Shown piece by piece: positions 1-8,433 of a DNA stretch of 64,000 bases; position 1 is the first letter of the stretch, and every line of letters starts with the position of its first letter. Source of the DNA: Flavobacterium terrisoli (GTDB lineage: Bacteria; Bacteroidota; Bacteroidia; Flavobacteriales; Flavobacteriaceae); contig NZ_JARGNA010000001.1 of assembly GCF_030167905.1 (NCBI RefSeq), positions 62,001 through 126,000 of the forward strand, written 5' to 3'. The position numbers were made by a program, and so were the translations under genes. The notes beneath the pieces are model-generated. The model did no database searches, was not told the origin of the DNA, and saw nothing but the letters and a program-made list of their open reading frames with translations.

Positions 1-1002
1 GATTAAGGTCGTATCCGATTCGATTATCCTATCGAAATTTTGCAGAAAGTCGCTGTAAATCGCCAAACTTTCCTTGTCATTACCTTGTTGTTTGTAATAG
101 TTCACCAAAGCAATCAAACTCTTTTTCACTTCAGCAGTATTTCCTTTTTCAGATGCCAAAGCGTAAGCTCTTTTCAATTCATCGACTGCTTTTTCGGGCT
201 CATTTTTCTTAAAATAAATAGTAGCCAATTTTTGCTGTTGGATAATCTGTGTCGTAAAATCATTATTGGTTTCCGCTTCCTGCAATAGCTTCTGATTGAT
301 GTCTAAGGCTTTGTCAAAGTCATTTTCAGCCACATAAATCTCTGCAATCTTGTTCTTGATATTGATGGCTTTTGGTGATTTGGTTTCGGTAAAATCCAAA
401 GCCCTGTTGTAATTCATAATGGCTTCTTTCGGATTGGCTTCGGCTTTGCTGGCTTCGGCTTTTTTCTCATAAGCATCGGTCAATTCATCCTTTTTATTTT
501 CTTTTTCCAAAATCTTGATGTTGGAATCTAGATAATTGTTTTTGCTTTCGGAAGTACTACTGTTGCTAAGTCGTTTGACATCATTGGCATTGACTTTCTC
601 CAAATCTTTGTCTGACGTTTGCTCGCTTGCCATTTTGTAATTGCTCGTCGCTTCTTCAAATTTTTTCTGACTTTCCTGCACTTTAGCGAGGTTTCGAACG
701 ACTCTGGCAACGTCATCTTTTCGTTTGAGTTTGGTGTATGTTGTCAACGCTTTTTTATAATATTCTTCGGCTTTGACCACATTCCCTTTCTGACTGAATC
801 CTTGTGCCAAATCCTCATAGCTTTTGGCGATTTTGGCTTCATCATTAGAATCTAAAGACTCTTTTAATTCGACGGCTTTCTGACTGAATTTCTTCTGTAC
901 CGGCTGGGACTGTTTCTTCTTAATAGTGTCCTGAGCCTTGGCTTCAAAAGAAGTCAAAAGCAAACCGAAAATGATCATTATAAAAGAAATACCGTAGCGC
1001 AT
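1..1002 (-). CDS. TPR-repeat protein, N-terminal part (runs off window)
   Basis: The reading frame is open from the ATG at 1002 to the left edge, giving 334 codons with no stop; the 3' end lies outside the window. The protein starts with a hydrophobic export signal (MRYGISFIMIIFGLLLTSF) ending near an AKAQD cleavage-like site. Charged helical repeats follow in the TPR pattern, with motifs such as KAEEYYKKALTTY, EAIMNYNRALDF and KAVDELKRAYALA roughly every 34 to 40 residues. In Flavobacterium such periplasmic TPR arrays often precede a membrane helix and a histidine kinase or LuxR output domain; that would be in the missing part, so I do not claim it. It is divergent from the SIMPL gene at 1151. 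Confidence 0.8.
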   Translation of the reverse strand, partial: MRYGISFIMIIFGLLLTSFEAKAQDTIKKKQSQPVQKKFSQKAVELKESLDSNDEAKIAKSYEDLAQGFSQKGNVVKAEEYYKKALTTYTKLKRKDDVARVVRNLAKVQESQKKFEEATSNYKMASEQTSDKDLEKVNANDVKRLSNSSTSESKNNYLDSNIKILEKENKKDELTDAYEKKAEASKAEANPKEAIMNYNRALDFTETKSPKAINIKNKIAEIYVAENDFDKALDINQKLLQEAETNNDFTTQIIQQQKLATIYFKKNEPEKAVDELKRAYALASEKGNTAEVKKSLIALVNYYKQQGNDKESLAIYSDFLQNFDRIIESDTTLI

Positions 1003-1117
1003 ATTGATAAAATAAAGGCAATGTAAAGTAAATCAATTTAAAATGGTTGTACAAATCGTTTCACCAAGTCAAAAAGCGGTTTCACCCTTTTTGAAAAAAA
1101 CGGATTTTAACAATTTA

Positions 1118-1125
1118 TAGGTTTG
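1118..1125 (+). promoter_or_regulatory. -7 element TAGGTTTG
   Basis: A perfect match to the Bacteroidota -7 consensus TAnnTTTG. A TTG at 1091-1093 lies 24 bases upstream, slightly farther than usual. It sits just before an upstream in-frame ATG at 1127, so transcription would start around there. This favours the internal ATG at 1151 as the start of the SIMPL gene. Confidence 0.5.
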
Positions 1126-1150
1126 TATGGTAATCATCAAAAACCATCCT

Positions 1151-1867
1151 ATGAAAACTTATTTTTTACTGATTTTGGCACTTGTTTTTTGGAACTCCAA
1201 TGCACAAACCATCGATTCCCGAAAATACATTGAAGTAACCGCTAGCGCCGAAATGTCTGTACAACCCGACGAGATTGAACTCGAAATTGTTTTAATGGAA
1301 TACGACTTGAGTGGTAAAAAAGTAAAACTGGATGATATTCAGGACAAGTTCTATAAAGCGCTTAAAGACAATCATATCGATACCAAAACCCTGGCACTGG
1401 AAAGTACTGACAATAGTTGGTATTGGTGGTATTGGTGGAATTATCGCCACGAACATTACCGTACCAAAACCATTAAACTCAAACTGAACAACCAAACCAA
1501 CTTCCTAAAACTGGTAGAAGATTTAAATGAAAAATGGACGCAAAGCATTCGCATTTCCAAAACCACTCACCAGGAAATCCAGCGTTTGCGGAAAGAAGTC
1601 AAAATCGAAGCCATGAAAGCCGCCAAAGCAAAAGCCACTTATTTACTTGAAAGCGTTGATGAAAAGATAGGGCATTTGTTGGCTGTGGAAGAAATGCCCG
1701 AAGCCACTACAAACTACAACAACTTTTGGTACGGAAGGCAAAACCTCTTGAGCAACGTCAGCAATTCGGTAGTGAGCAATTCATCTTCCGATCCCGATTC
1801 CGGAATTGATAATGTTGGCGCCATCAAATTACGTTATGAAATTAAAGCAAAATATGAAATTCAATAA
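1151..1867 (+). CDS. SIMPL domain (DUF541) secreted protein
   Basis: 238 residues. A signal peptide (MKTYFLLILALVFWNSNAQ) is followed by the SIMPL/DUF541 opening, a strand rich in I-E-V-T-A-S and VQPDEIELEIVL, then alternating strands and a helix (EVKIEAMKAAKAKATYLLE) typical of the family. Proteins of this type are exported; several are linked to envelope stress, but no enzymatic reaction is established. The ATG at 1151 is preferred over an upstream in-frame ATG at 1127 because the signal peptide begins there and the -7 element at 1118 leaves almost no leader for the longer form. An unusual Trp/Tyr stretch (SWYWWYWWNYRHEHY) lies near residues 88-102. It is the first gene of an operon with the next two; the gap to the next is 17 bases. 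Confidence 0.8.
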   Translation: MKTYFLLILALVFWNSNAQTIDSRKYIEVTASAEMSVQPDEIELEIVLMEYDLSGKKVKLDDIQDKFYKALKDNHIDTKTLALESTDNSWYWWYWWNYRHEHYRTKTIKLKLNNQTNFLKLVEDLNEKWTQSIRISKTTHQEIQRLRKEVKIEAMKAAKAKATYLLESVDEKIGHLLAVEEMPEATTNYNNFWYGRQNLLSNVSNSVVSNSSSDPDSGIDNVGAIKLRYEIKAKYEIQ

Positions 1868-1884
1868 TCTTAAAAACAACTATT

Positions 1885-3189
1885 ATGAAAACCGAAAATC
1901 TTTTAATAGTCTTGAGTGCTTCAGCCCTTTTGGGCGGAGTATTCCTCAAAAATGAAATTGCATCAGGCAACAAAGGTGCTGTCAATTATGAAAAACCTAA
2001 ACCTGAAGAAAAACCCTGTGTCTTTATGTCGGTTATGGGTGAACAATCCGTAAGCAATTATGCTGCATTCAAAGATGATTCCAAAATGACAGCCGTCATA
2101 GAAGCCGGTCAAAATTGGCTCTTAAAAGCCCAAAACAAAGATGGTGGCTGGGGCGCAGGTTCGCACGGTAATCAAAGAGAAATGAATCCACATGCGGTTA
2201 GTTCGGATCCGGCAACAACAGCCATGGCAGCGATGGCTTTATACCGCTGTGGCCATACCATTGATAAAGGAATCTACAAAGAAAAACTCACTGATGCATT
2301 ACTTTTTTTGCTTAACGAAGTTGAGAAAAACAAAGACGGTGAATTCATTACTCAAATTCGCGGAACGCAGATACAATCCAAATTAGGCCAGAATATTGAT
2401 GCCGTTTTAACCCTTCAGTTTTTAAACCAGGTAATTCCAACATTAACCAATCAACAGATGGCGGACAGAGTGGAAAAAGCCATTCAGATTTGTGTTGATA
2501 AAATTGAAAAGTCATATGGTAGTGATGGAAAAGTATCCGGTGCCGGATGGGCTGGCGTACTACAATCCTCATTTGCGAATTCAGGTTTGGAACAAGCGGC
2601 CAAAAACAAAAACATTAAAGTCAGCAAAGAAAAAATTGATGCGGCCCGAAATTACCAAAAAGCGAATTACAATCCTGACAATAATACCGCGAAAACTGAA
2701 GATGGTGCCGGCGTTATGCTTTATGCCGTAAGCAGTTCTGTCAGAGGAAGCGCCGCCGAAGCACAGGAAGCTGAAAAAATATTCGAAGAAGCAAAGTCAT
2801 CAGGGAAAATTGATAAAAGCGCTAAAATGAATCGTGAAAACCTGGAAAAAATAGGGGTTTCCAAAGAAAAAGCAGCCAGTTATGATGTAGCCGATAAAGT
2901 ATACAAAGCCGCCAAAGTAAAAGCCATGGACAATGATGTCCTAAATGGATTTGGCAATAACGGCGGAGAAGAATTCCTGAGCTTCCTGCAAACCGGCGAA
3001 TCTATGATTGTAAAAAAAGACAACGACTGGAAAAACTGGTATGACAATATTGGCGGAAAATTAATCAAAATCCAAAACGAAGACGGAAGTTGGAACGGTC
3101 ATCACTGCATCACCAGCCCGGCATTTTGTACTGCCACAAGTCTGTTGATTTTAACCATTGAAAACGACATTAAAAACCTTCAAGAATAA
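1885..3189 (+). CDS. Exported prenyltransferase/squalene-cyclase-type repeat protein
   Basis: 434 residues with an N-terminal hydrophobic segment (residues 5-22). QW-type repeats of alpha/alpha-toroid proteins occur near residue 75 (WLLKAQNKDGGWGAGSHG) and near the C-terminus (IQNEDGSWNGHHC, then TATSLLIL). The catalytic DxDD motif of squalene-hopene cyclases is not visible, so an enzymatic role is doubtful; the fold may be a binding scaffold as in complement-type thioester proteins. A polar Lys/Glu-rich helical insert lies around residues 250-345. The next gene's frame starts inside its 3' end and its likely ATG is 16 bases past the stop, so the two are probably co-translated with the vWA lipoprotein. 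Function unknown. Confidence 0.7.
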   Translation: MKTENLLIVLSASALLGGVFLKNEIASGNKGAVNYEKPKPEEKPCVFMSVMGEQSVSNYAAFKDDSKMTAVIEAGQNWLLKAQNKDGGWGAGSHGNQREMNPHAVSSDPATTAMAAMALYRCGHTIDKGIYKEKLTDALLFLLNEVEKNKDGEFITQIRGTQIQSKLGQNIDAVLTLQFLNQVIPTLTNQQMADRVEKAIQICVDKIEKSYGSDGKVSGAGWAGVLQSSFANSGLEQAAKNKNIKVSKEKIDAARNYQKANYNPDNNTAKTEDGAGVMLYAVSSSVRGSAAEAQEAEKIFEEAKSSGKIDKSAKMNRENLEKIGVSKEKAASYDVADKVYKAAKVKAMDNDVLNGFGNNGGEEFLSFLQTGESMIVKKDNDWKNWYDNIGGKLIKIQNEDGSWNGHHCITSPAFCTATSLLILTIENDIKNLQE

Positions 3190-3205
3190 TCTAAAAACTA
3201 AAACC

Positions 3206-4357
3206 ATGAAGACAAACCTCTTATTAAGATCAGTGCTTGTTGCCGTTTCATTGACATTATTGAGCTGCAACCAATCGAATGCCAAACCTGTAGAAAAAGC
3301 CAAAACGTCAACTGAAGAAACCACCAAAATTCAAGTGGCACTTTTGCTGGATACTTCCAACAGCATGGACGGTTTAATCGAACAGGCCAAATCACGGCTT
3401 TGGAACATTGTCAATACTTTGACCACTTTGAAATATGAAGGCAAAACGCCCAATATAGAAATTGCATTGTATGAATATGGCAATGACAATCTTTCGGGGC
3501 AAACCAACTTTATCCGACAAGTAACGCCTTTGACAACCGACCTTGATTTAATCTCCGAAAAACTCTTTGCGCTTCGCACCAATGGCGGTAATGAATACTG
3601 TGGCGCTGTGATTCAGGATGCGACCAAGCAACTCAAATGGGACGACGGAAGAGACAATATGAAATTGCTTTACATCGCCGGGAATGAAGGTTTTAATCAG
3701 GGTGGCATTGATTATAAAGAAGCTTTAGCAACCGCTTTGCAGCAAAAAATTTATGTCAACACCATTTACTGTGGTGATCAGGCTTCGGGTATAAGATTAC
3801 TTTGGAAAGATGGCGCTGATAAAGGTCAGGGCAAATATTTCAATATCGATTCCAATGCTGCGGTACAATACATCAATACGCCTTATGATGTTGAAATTAC
3901 CAAATGCAATGACAAAATCAACACCACTTATATTGGTTATGGCAGCAAAGGAGAATCCAAAAAAATGAATCAGGCCACACAGGACAAAAATGCCGAAAGT
4001 GTTTCTTATGCCAATAAAACGGAGCGTTCTATCAGCAAAACCAAAATGGTTTACAAAAATGACGATTGGGATTTGGTGGATAAAGTAAAACAAGACAAAG
4101 ACGCTGTACTGAAACTCAAAAAAGAGGAATTGCCCAAAGAGTATCAAAACAAAACAAAAGAAGAAATTCAAAAAATAGTGGTTGAAAAAACCGCTGAAAG
4201 AGAGAAAATCCAGAAAGAAATAGCAGTATTGGCTAAAAAACGTCAGGAATATATTGACGCCGAAGCCAAAAAAACCAAAACCAAAGACGATTTGGGCGAC
4301 GCCATCGGCAAGTCGATTGTTAGTTTGGCCAAAACCAAAGGCTATACTGTAGAGTAA
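3206..4357 (+). CDS. vWA-domain lipoprotein
   Basis: 383 residues. The signal sequence ends in a lipobox (LTLLSC, Cys near residue 21), so the protein is probably lipid-anchored. A von Willebrand A domain follows at about residues 44-230, with a MIDAS-type DTSNSM motif at Asp49 and a strand near LLYIAGNEGF. The C-terminal third is highly charged (KKEELPKEYQNKTKEEIQK and onward) and probably a long helix. The frame extends upstream to an ATG at 3158 inside the preceding gene, but the signal peptide begins at 3206, so that start is chosen. It is the last gene of the SIMPL/toroid/vWA operon before the terminator at 4386. The domain suggests a metal-dependent protein-binding adaptor; the ligand is unknown. 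Confidence 0.75.
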   Translation: MKTNLLLRSVLVAVSLTLLSCNQSNAKPVEKAKTSTEETTKIQVALLLDTSNSMDGLIEQAKSRLWNIVNTLTTLKYEGKTPNIEIALYEYGNDNLSGQTNFIRQVTPLTTDLDLISEKLFALRTNGGNEYCGAVIQDATKQLKWDDGRDNMKLLYIAGNEGFNQGGIDYKEALATALQQKIYVNTIYCGDQASGIRLLWKDGADKGQGKYFNIDSNAAVQYINTPYDVEITKCNDKINTTYIGYGSKGESKKMNQATQDKNAESVSYANKTERSISKTKMVYKNDDWDLVDKVKQDKDAVLKLKKEELPKEYQNKTKEEIQKIVVEKTAEREKIQKEIAVLAKKRQEYIDAEAKKTKTKDDLGDAIGKSIVSLAKTKGYTVE

Positions 4358-4385
4358 AGCAAAGATTATAAAAGGTGATTTTTAA

Positions 4386-4420
4386 AAACTACAGCCGGAA
4401 ACAGTTGTGGTTTTTATTTT
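4386..4420 (+). terminator. Rho-independent terminator after the vWA operon
   Basis: A 10-base stem (AAACTACAGC with GTTGTGGTTT, two or three G-U pairs), an 8-base loop and a run TTTTTATTTTAT. It lies 28 bases after the vWA gene stop. Confidence 0.65.
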
Positions 4421-4484
4421 ATATACTAATTCCAACCTTTTTGCGTTATAATTACTCTATCTCTTATACTCTAACTCTTTATAT

Positions 4485-5831
4485 ATGAAAAAACTGTTTT
4501 TATTAGCGTTTTTGGTTTCAGCAATTGGGTTTGCACAAGACAACTCCGCCACCGTACTTTTTGACTATGACAAATTCTTTTTGACTGACAGTGCCAAGTC
4601 AAAATTGGATGCTGTGATTTTAAAGATGAATTTGAACCAATTAAAATCGGTGGAACTTAATGGCAATACCGATGCCGATGGGAATTCGAAATACAACATT
4701 ACTTTATCAAAAAACAGGGCAAATGAAGTGCTGCAATATTTGGTGTCCAAAGGGATTCCGGCTGATAAAATCCAATTGAGATTTGATGGCGAAAACAAAC
4801 CGGTGGCAGAAAATGCCAGCGATACCGGAAAGCAACAAAACCGAAGAGTGGAAATCACTTTTGCTTTTGAAGAGGAACAATACACCAACACCATCTTTAC
4901 CAAATTGCAAAAGGAAAGCCAGCACTTTACCGGAAAATCGAATGAAGTCATCACAATTACCGGAAAAGAAGGAACCAAAATCACCATTCCGAAAAACACA
5001 TTGATGAAAGCCAACGGTAAATATGCTATTGGCAAAATTGATATTGAACTTCAGGAATTTTACAAGAAATCGGATGCGGTTGGTGCCAATTTACACACGA
5101 TGTCTAATGGGATTATGCTCGAAAGCGGCGGGATGATTTATATCAAGGCAACCTCAAAAGGGGAAGAATTACAGTTGAAAAAAGGAAGCAAAATGACCAT
5201 TGAATTTGCTTCAAAAAACAACCCTGGCGATATGCAGACTTTTTATGGCTACCAAAAAAAAGACAAATCCGTTGATTGGAGCACCAACGAATTGATTCCG
5301 GTGGTGTCTGAAGATGAACAAGATGGCAATGCCTATTGGATGACAATTAGCACTTATTTTATCAATGACAAAATTATTTCCCGTGATACCGTTAGAGGAA
5401 GCTCTGACGGACTTGAAACTTCAAATAAGAGATTCCAAAGAAAAGCTGAAGAATCAAAAAACGTCAAAGCCTTACAAAATACAATTTTACAATCAACAAA
5501 GCTGGGTTGGATCAACTGCGACCGTTTTTATGATGTAAAAGACAAAACGGATTTGTTTGTCAATGTTGATTTGAAATACAAACCCGAAGTCAGGCTGATT
5601 TTCAAAGATATCAATTCCATCATGTCGGGCTATATCAACAATGACAACAAAGTAGTTTTGGGCCAAATTCCGATAGGCCAAAAAGCCACGCTGATTGCTT
5701 TTAGCTGTGTTGCCGATGAAGTTTATATGGCGGTGAAAGAAATCGAGATTGATAAAAATGGCGCTATCGATTTAGCACTCAATAAAACCTCCTTGGAAGA
5801 ATTTAAAACCGCTGTACAGCAACTTAATTGA
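4485..5831 (+). CDS. OmpA-family protein with N-terminal OmpA domain and ZU5-like middle
   Basis: 448 residues with signal peptide (MKKLFLLAFLVSAIGFAQ). An OmpA peptidoglycan-binding domain fills residues 22-127: it has the FDYDKFFLTDSAKSKLD strand/helix, the GNTDADGNSKYNITLSKNRA motif (Asp and Arg positions that bind diaminopimelate) and NRRVEITF. The domain sits at the N-terminus, whereas most OmpA-like proteins carry it at the C-terminus. Residues 145-245 contain GTKITIPKNTL and a beta-rich run resembling ZU5-type modules; the last 140 residues are unassigned. It is probably periplasmic and wall-associated. It has its own transcription unit, between terminators at 4386 and 5844. Confidence 0.75.
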   Translation: MKKLFLLAFLVSAIGFAQDNSATVLFDYDKFFLTDSAKSKLDAVILKMNLNQLKSVELNGNTDADGNSKYNITLSKNRANEVLQYLVSKGIPADKIQLRFDGENKPVAENASDTGKQQNRRVEITFAFEEEQYTNTIFTKLQKESQHFTGKSNEVITITGKEGTKITIPKNTLMKANGKYAIGKIDIELQEFYKKSDAVGANLHTMSNGIMLESGGMIYIKATSKGEELQLKKGSKMTIEFASKNNPGDMQTFYGYQKKDKSVDWSTNELIPVVSEDEQDGNAYWMTISTYFINDKIISRDTVRGSSDGLETSNKRFQRKAEESKNVKALQNTILQSTKLGWINCDRFYDVKDKTDLFVNVDLKYKPEVRLIFKDINSIMSGYINNDNKVVLGQIPIGQKATLIAFSCVADEVYMAVKEIEIDKNGAIDLALNKTSLEEFKTAVQQLN

Positions 5832-5843
5832 TCTTTTCATTCT

Positions 5844-5874
5844 AAAACGCAATCAATAAAGATTGCGTTTTTTG
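5844..5874 (+). terminator. Rho-independent terminator
   Basis: Perfect 10-base stem AAACGCAATC/GATTGCGTTT, a 6-base loop and a T run, immediately after the OmpA-type gene. Confidence 0.9.
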
Positions 5875-5883
5875 TATAACCCT

Positions 5884-5913
5884 TTGATTACAAAAGTTTT
5901 ATTTTTAACTTTA
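5884..5913 (+). promoter_or_regulatory. Promoter TTG-N19-TAACTTTA
   Basis: TTG at 5884-5886 and TAACTTTA at 5906-5913 are spaced 19 bases apart, fitting the Bacteroidota -33/-7 pattern with one mismatch in the -7. The ATG of the sugar dehydrogenase gene is 17 bases downstream. Confidence 0.6.
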
Positions 5914-5929
5914 CCAAAAACAACCTACT

Positions 5930-7306
5930 ATGAAAAGAATTCTACCTTTTGTTTTTGGCCTTTTAACCACTTGTGCTTTTGCCCAAACTATCGGATTGCA
6001 AAGTTTTGCAACCGGTTTTACTTCTCCTGTTGAAATCGCTCATCCGGCCAATGATGCCCGATTATTTGTAGTGCAGCAAGGCGGTTTAATCCGAATTGTC
6101 AATGCCAACGGAACGGTAAATGCAACGCCGTTTTTGACTTTAACTACAGCGACCATTTCTACCGGTGGCGAAAGAGGTTTGCTGGGTTTGGCTTTCCACC
6201 CCAATTATGCTACCAATGGTTATTTCTATGTGAACTATACCCGTGCCGGTGATGGCGCTACGGTAATTGCCCGTTATACGGTTTCGACCGACCCGAATAT
6301 AGCCAATGCTGCAAGTGCTTCTATATTATTAACTATATCACAGCCATTCAGCAATCACAATGGCGGTTCTATAAAATTTGGTCCCGATGGTTATCTTTAT
6401 ATTGGTATGGGTGACGGCGGAAGTGGCGGTGATCCCGGAAACAGAGCCCAAAATATCAATGAAAATTTAGGCAAGATGTTGCGCATCGATGTTGATTCGG
6501 CTTCGCCTTATGCCAGTCCGTCAACCAATCCTTATGTTGGCATTGCAGGTAATGATGAAATTTGGGCCATCGGCATGCGTAATCCCTGGAAGTTTTCTTT
6601 CAACCGTTTGAATGGTGATTTGTGGATTGCTGATGTAGGTCAGAATGCCATAGAAGAAGTCAACAAAACAGCCTGGCCTTTACCAAATACGGCGCTGAAT
6701 TTCGGTTGGCGATGTTATGAAGGCAATGTTGCTTATGATAATTCCGGCAGTTGTCCGACTTACGCTAATACCGTTGCTCCGATTTCAGTTTATACTCATG
6801 GTGCTACCGGTCGTTGTTCGGTTACCGGAGGTTATTTCTATACCGGTTCGACCTATCCTAATTTTGCCAACAAATATTTCTTTGCCGACTATTGTACTGC
6901 AGAAATCGGCTGGATTAACAATGCAGGAACGATAACCTGGAATTATGATGCTTCGGGTGTCATTACAACTTTTGGCGAAGACAAAGACGGCGAATTGTAT
7001 GTGGCCAATAGCGGAACAATTTATAAATTGATTGATACTTCTTTGGGAACGGATAGTTTTAGCCAAAATGGATTGCGTATGTATCCGAATCCGGCCAATA
7101 ATGAATTGTTCATTAAAAGTGAAAACAACATCGTGTTATCTTCCCTAAAAATAATTGACCTCACCGGAAAAATCATCTTACTTCAAAATCTAAACGATGC
7201 CGAGACAAACATGGTAAACGTTTCAGGTATAGCCAAAGGAATGTATTTGGTTGAAATAGGAAGTCAATCCGGAAAGTACTTTCAATCTAAACTTGTAGTG
7301 GAATAA
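5930..7306 (+). CDS. Secreted PQQ-dependent sugar dehydrogenase-type protein with T9SS sorting region
   Basis: 458 residues. After a signal peptide (ends CAFAQ), residues 20-370 form a soluble glucose/sorbosone dehydrogenase-type beta-propeller: FVVQQGGLIRIVN, GERGLLGLAFHPNY, SNHNGGSIKFGPDGYLYIG (containing the family's conserved His) and EIWAIGMRNPWKFSF. This family oxidises sugars or aldose-type alcohols using PQQ or acts as a binding propeller; no PQQ biosynthesis genes are present in the window. The last 80 residues (LRMYPNPANNELFIKSE, then ending in LVVE) form a type A sorting domain, implying secretion through the type IX system and surface attachment or release. The next gene begins 6 bases after its stop. 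Confidence 0.85.
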   Translation: MKRILPFVFGLLTTCAFAQTIGLQSFATGFTSPVEIAHPANDARLFVVQQGGLIRIVNANGTVNATPFLTLTTATISTGGERGLLGLAFHPNYATNGYFYVNYTRAGDGATVIARYTVSTDPNIANAASASILLTISQPFSNHNGGSIKFGPDGYLYIGMGDGGSGGDPGNRAQNINENLGKMLRIDVDSASPYASPSTNPYVGIAGNDEIWAIGMRNPWKFSFNRLNGDLWIADVGQNAIEEVNKTAWPLPNTALNFGWRCYEGNVAYDNSGSCPTYANTVAPISVYTHGATGRCSVTGGYFYTGSTYPNFANKYFFADYCTAEIGWINNAGTITWNYDASGVITTFGEDKDGELYVANSGTIYKLIDTSLGTDSFSQNGLRMYPNPANNELFIKSENNIVLSSLKIIDLTGKIILLQNLNDAETNMVNVSGIAKGMYLVEIGSQSGKYFQSKLVVE

Positions 7307-7312
7307 GTCAGC

Positions 7313-7936
7313 ATGAAGAATCTTTTTTGGGGCATTTTAATCATTATAGCGGTTTGTTCCGGCTATCATTTTGTGGTCAAAAAAAGCTCTGAAAATCATA
7401 TTGCTGCCACTGTTTCAAATGATATAACCAATCAAAGATTAAAGAGCAAAGTCGATAGCATCAAAACATTTCTCGCCAAAAAAACCGAATATAATAATGA
7501 GGTCGCTTTCTTTATTGACATGAAAATCAAGTCGGGCAAAAACCGCTTTTTTATCTATAATTTAAAAGAAAACAAAGTCATAGATGAAGGATTGGTTGCC
7601 CATGGTTCGGGTTCGGAAACCGGTATTGAGGGCCAACTTAAATTTAGCAATACTCCAAACTCCAACAGCTCTTCCCTGGGAAAGTATGCTATCGGAAACC
7701 ACTATAACGGAAAATTTGGCAAGGCCTATAAACTCTATGGTTTAGACCGTAGCAACAGCAAAGCTTTTGATCGTTTCATTGTACTGCATTATTTCAGCAA
7801 AGTTCCTTATGAACAGCAAATAAATCCTATCTGCAACAGCTTGGGTTGCCCAATGGTAAATGAAAAGTACTTTAAGAGAATTGAGAAAATCCTCGATAAG
7901 ACCGAGAAGAAAATTCTTTTGACCATTTACTATTAA
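7313..7936 (+). CDS. Murein L,D-transpeptidase catalytic-domain protein (YkuD_2 type)
   Basis: 207 residues with an N-terminal membrane or signal helix (residues 4-20). The body matches the small YkuD_2-type family: MKIKSGKNRFFIYNLKENK, GLVAHGSGSETG, SSLGKYAIG, then the active-site region FIVLHYFSKVP and SLGCPMVN, where the Cys of the S-x-GCP motif would be the nucleophile. The expected role is periplasmic cross-linking or trimming of peptidoglycan stem peptides. It is probably co-transcribed with the sugar dehydrogenase gene (6-base gap). It ends 9 bases before the convergent regulator gene, with no clear terminator between. Confidence 0.75.
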   Translation: MKNLFWGILIIIAVCSGYHFVVKKSSENHIAATVSNDITNQRLKSKVDSIKTFLAKKTEYNNEVAFFIDMKIKSGKNRFFIYNLKENKVIDEGLVAHGSGSETGIEGQLKFSNTPNSNSSSLGKYAIGNHYNGKFGKAYKLYGLDRSNSKAFDRFIVLHYFSKVPYEQQINPICNSLGCPMVNEKYFKRIEKILDKTEKKILLTIYY

Positions 7937-7945
7937 AAGAAGGCA

Positions 7946-8326
7946 TTACTTTTTCTTGTTTTCCAACTCAGCGATTTTTGACAGTAAATCATTAATCTGT
8001 CTTTCCTTTTGCTTATTATCGGTAATCAGAAAATTAATCTGGGCGATAATGCTCTCCGGAAAATTATTTTCAAAATCAATGCATATTATTGGTTCTCTTT
8101 GATTTATTTTCAGATAATTGGATTCCGGCTTCTCCTCCAAAAAATAATTGAACCCAACATCAAAATAGTGGCAAACCTTATTCATTAGGATAAAATCAAT
8201 CGATTTGTCCTCACTGCTTTCAATATGACAAAGCTTGGTTTGTGAAATTCCCAAGATTGTGGAAAGCTCCATCTGAGAAATTTTTTTGCTTTCTCTCAAC
8301 CGCTTAATCTTAATTCCGATCTCCAT
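7946..8326 (-). CDS. XRE-family helix-turn-helix regulator
   Basis: 126 residues. Residues 5-62 form a Cro/C1-type HTH: IKRLRESKKISQMELSTILG, then a turn and ISQTKLCHIESSEDKSID. The last 45 residues (PESIIAQINFLITDNKQK, then LLSKIAELENKKK) look like a short coiled coil for dimerisation. The gene is transcribed divergently from the M23 lipoprotein gene at 8434, with -7 elements back to back at 8379-8396, so it may regulate itself and that gene; this is inference from position. No sensor domain is seen. Confidence 0.8.
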   Translation of the reverse strand: MEIGIKIKRLRESKKISQMELSTILGISQTKLCHIESSEDKSIDFILMNKVCHYFDVGFNYFLEEKPESNYLKINQREPIICIDFENNFPESIIAQINFLITDNKQKERQINDLLSKIAELENKKK

Positions 8327-8378
8327 AATTTATTCATTTTGAGTTTAACATTATTTATAATCAAATAGAATTTTACTA

Positions 8379-8386
8379 CAAACATA
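8379..8386 (-). promoter_or_regulatory. -7 element for the XRE gene
   Basis: On the minus strand this reads TATGTTTG, a perfect TAnnTTTG match, 52 bases upstream of the regulator ATG. No convincing -33 TTG is seen. Confidence 0.4.
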
Positions 8387-8388
8387 AA

Positions 8389-8396
8389 TAATTTTG
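8389..8396 (+). promoter_or_regulatory. -7 element for the M23 lipoprotein gene
   Basis: TAATTTTG, a perfect TAnnTTTG match, 37 bases before the ATG at 8434 and two bases from the opposing -7 element. The region is flanked by a 7-base inverted pair, CAAATAG (8363-8369) and CTATTTG (8423-8429), that could be operator half-sites. Confidence 0.4.
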
Positions 8397-8433
8397 AGTG
8401 ATTTTATTTGTTAAATTTTAAACTATTTGTATT

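Noticed and set aside
4565..5035. A 156-codon minus-strand frame inside the OmpA-type gene
   Set aside because: The OmpA motifs on the plus strand are unambiguous; the antisense frame is a shadow.
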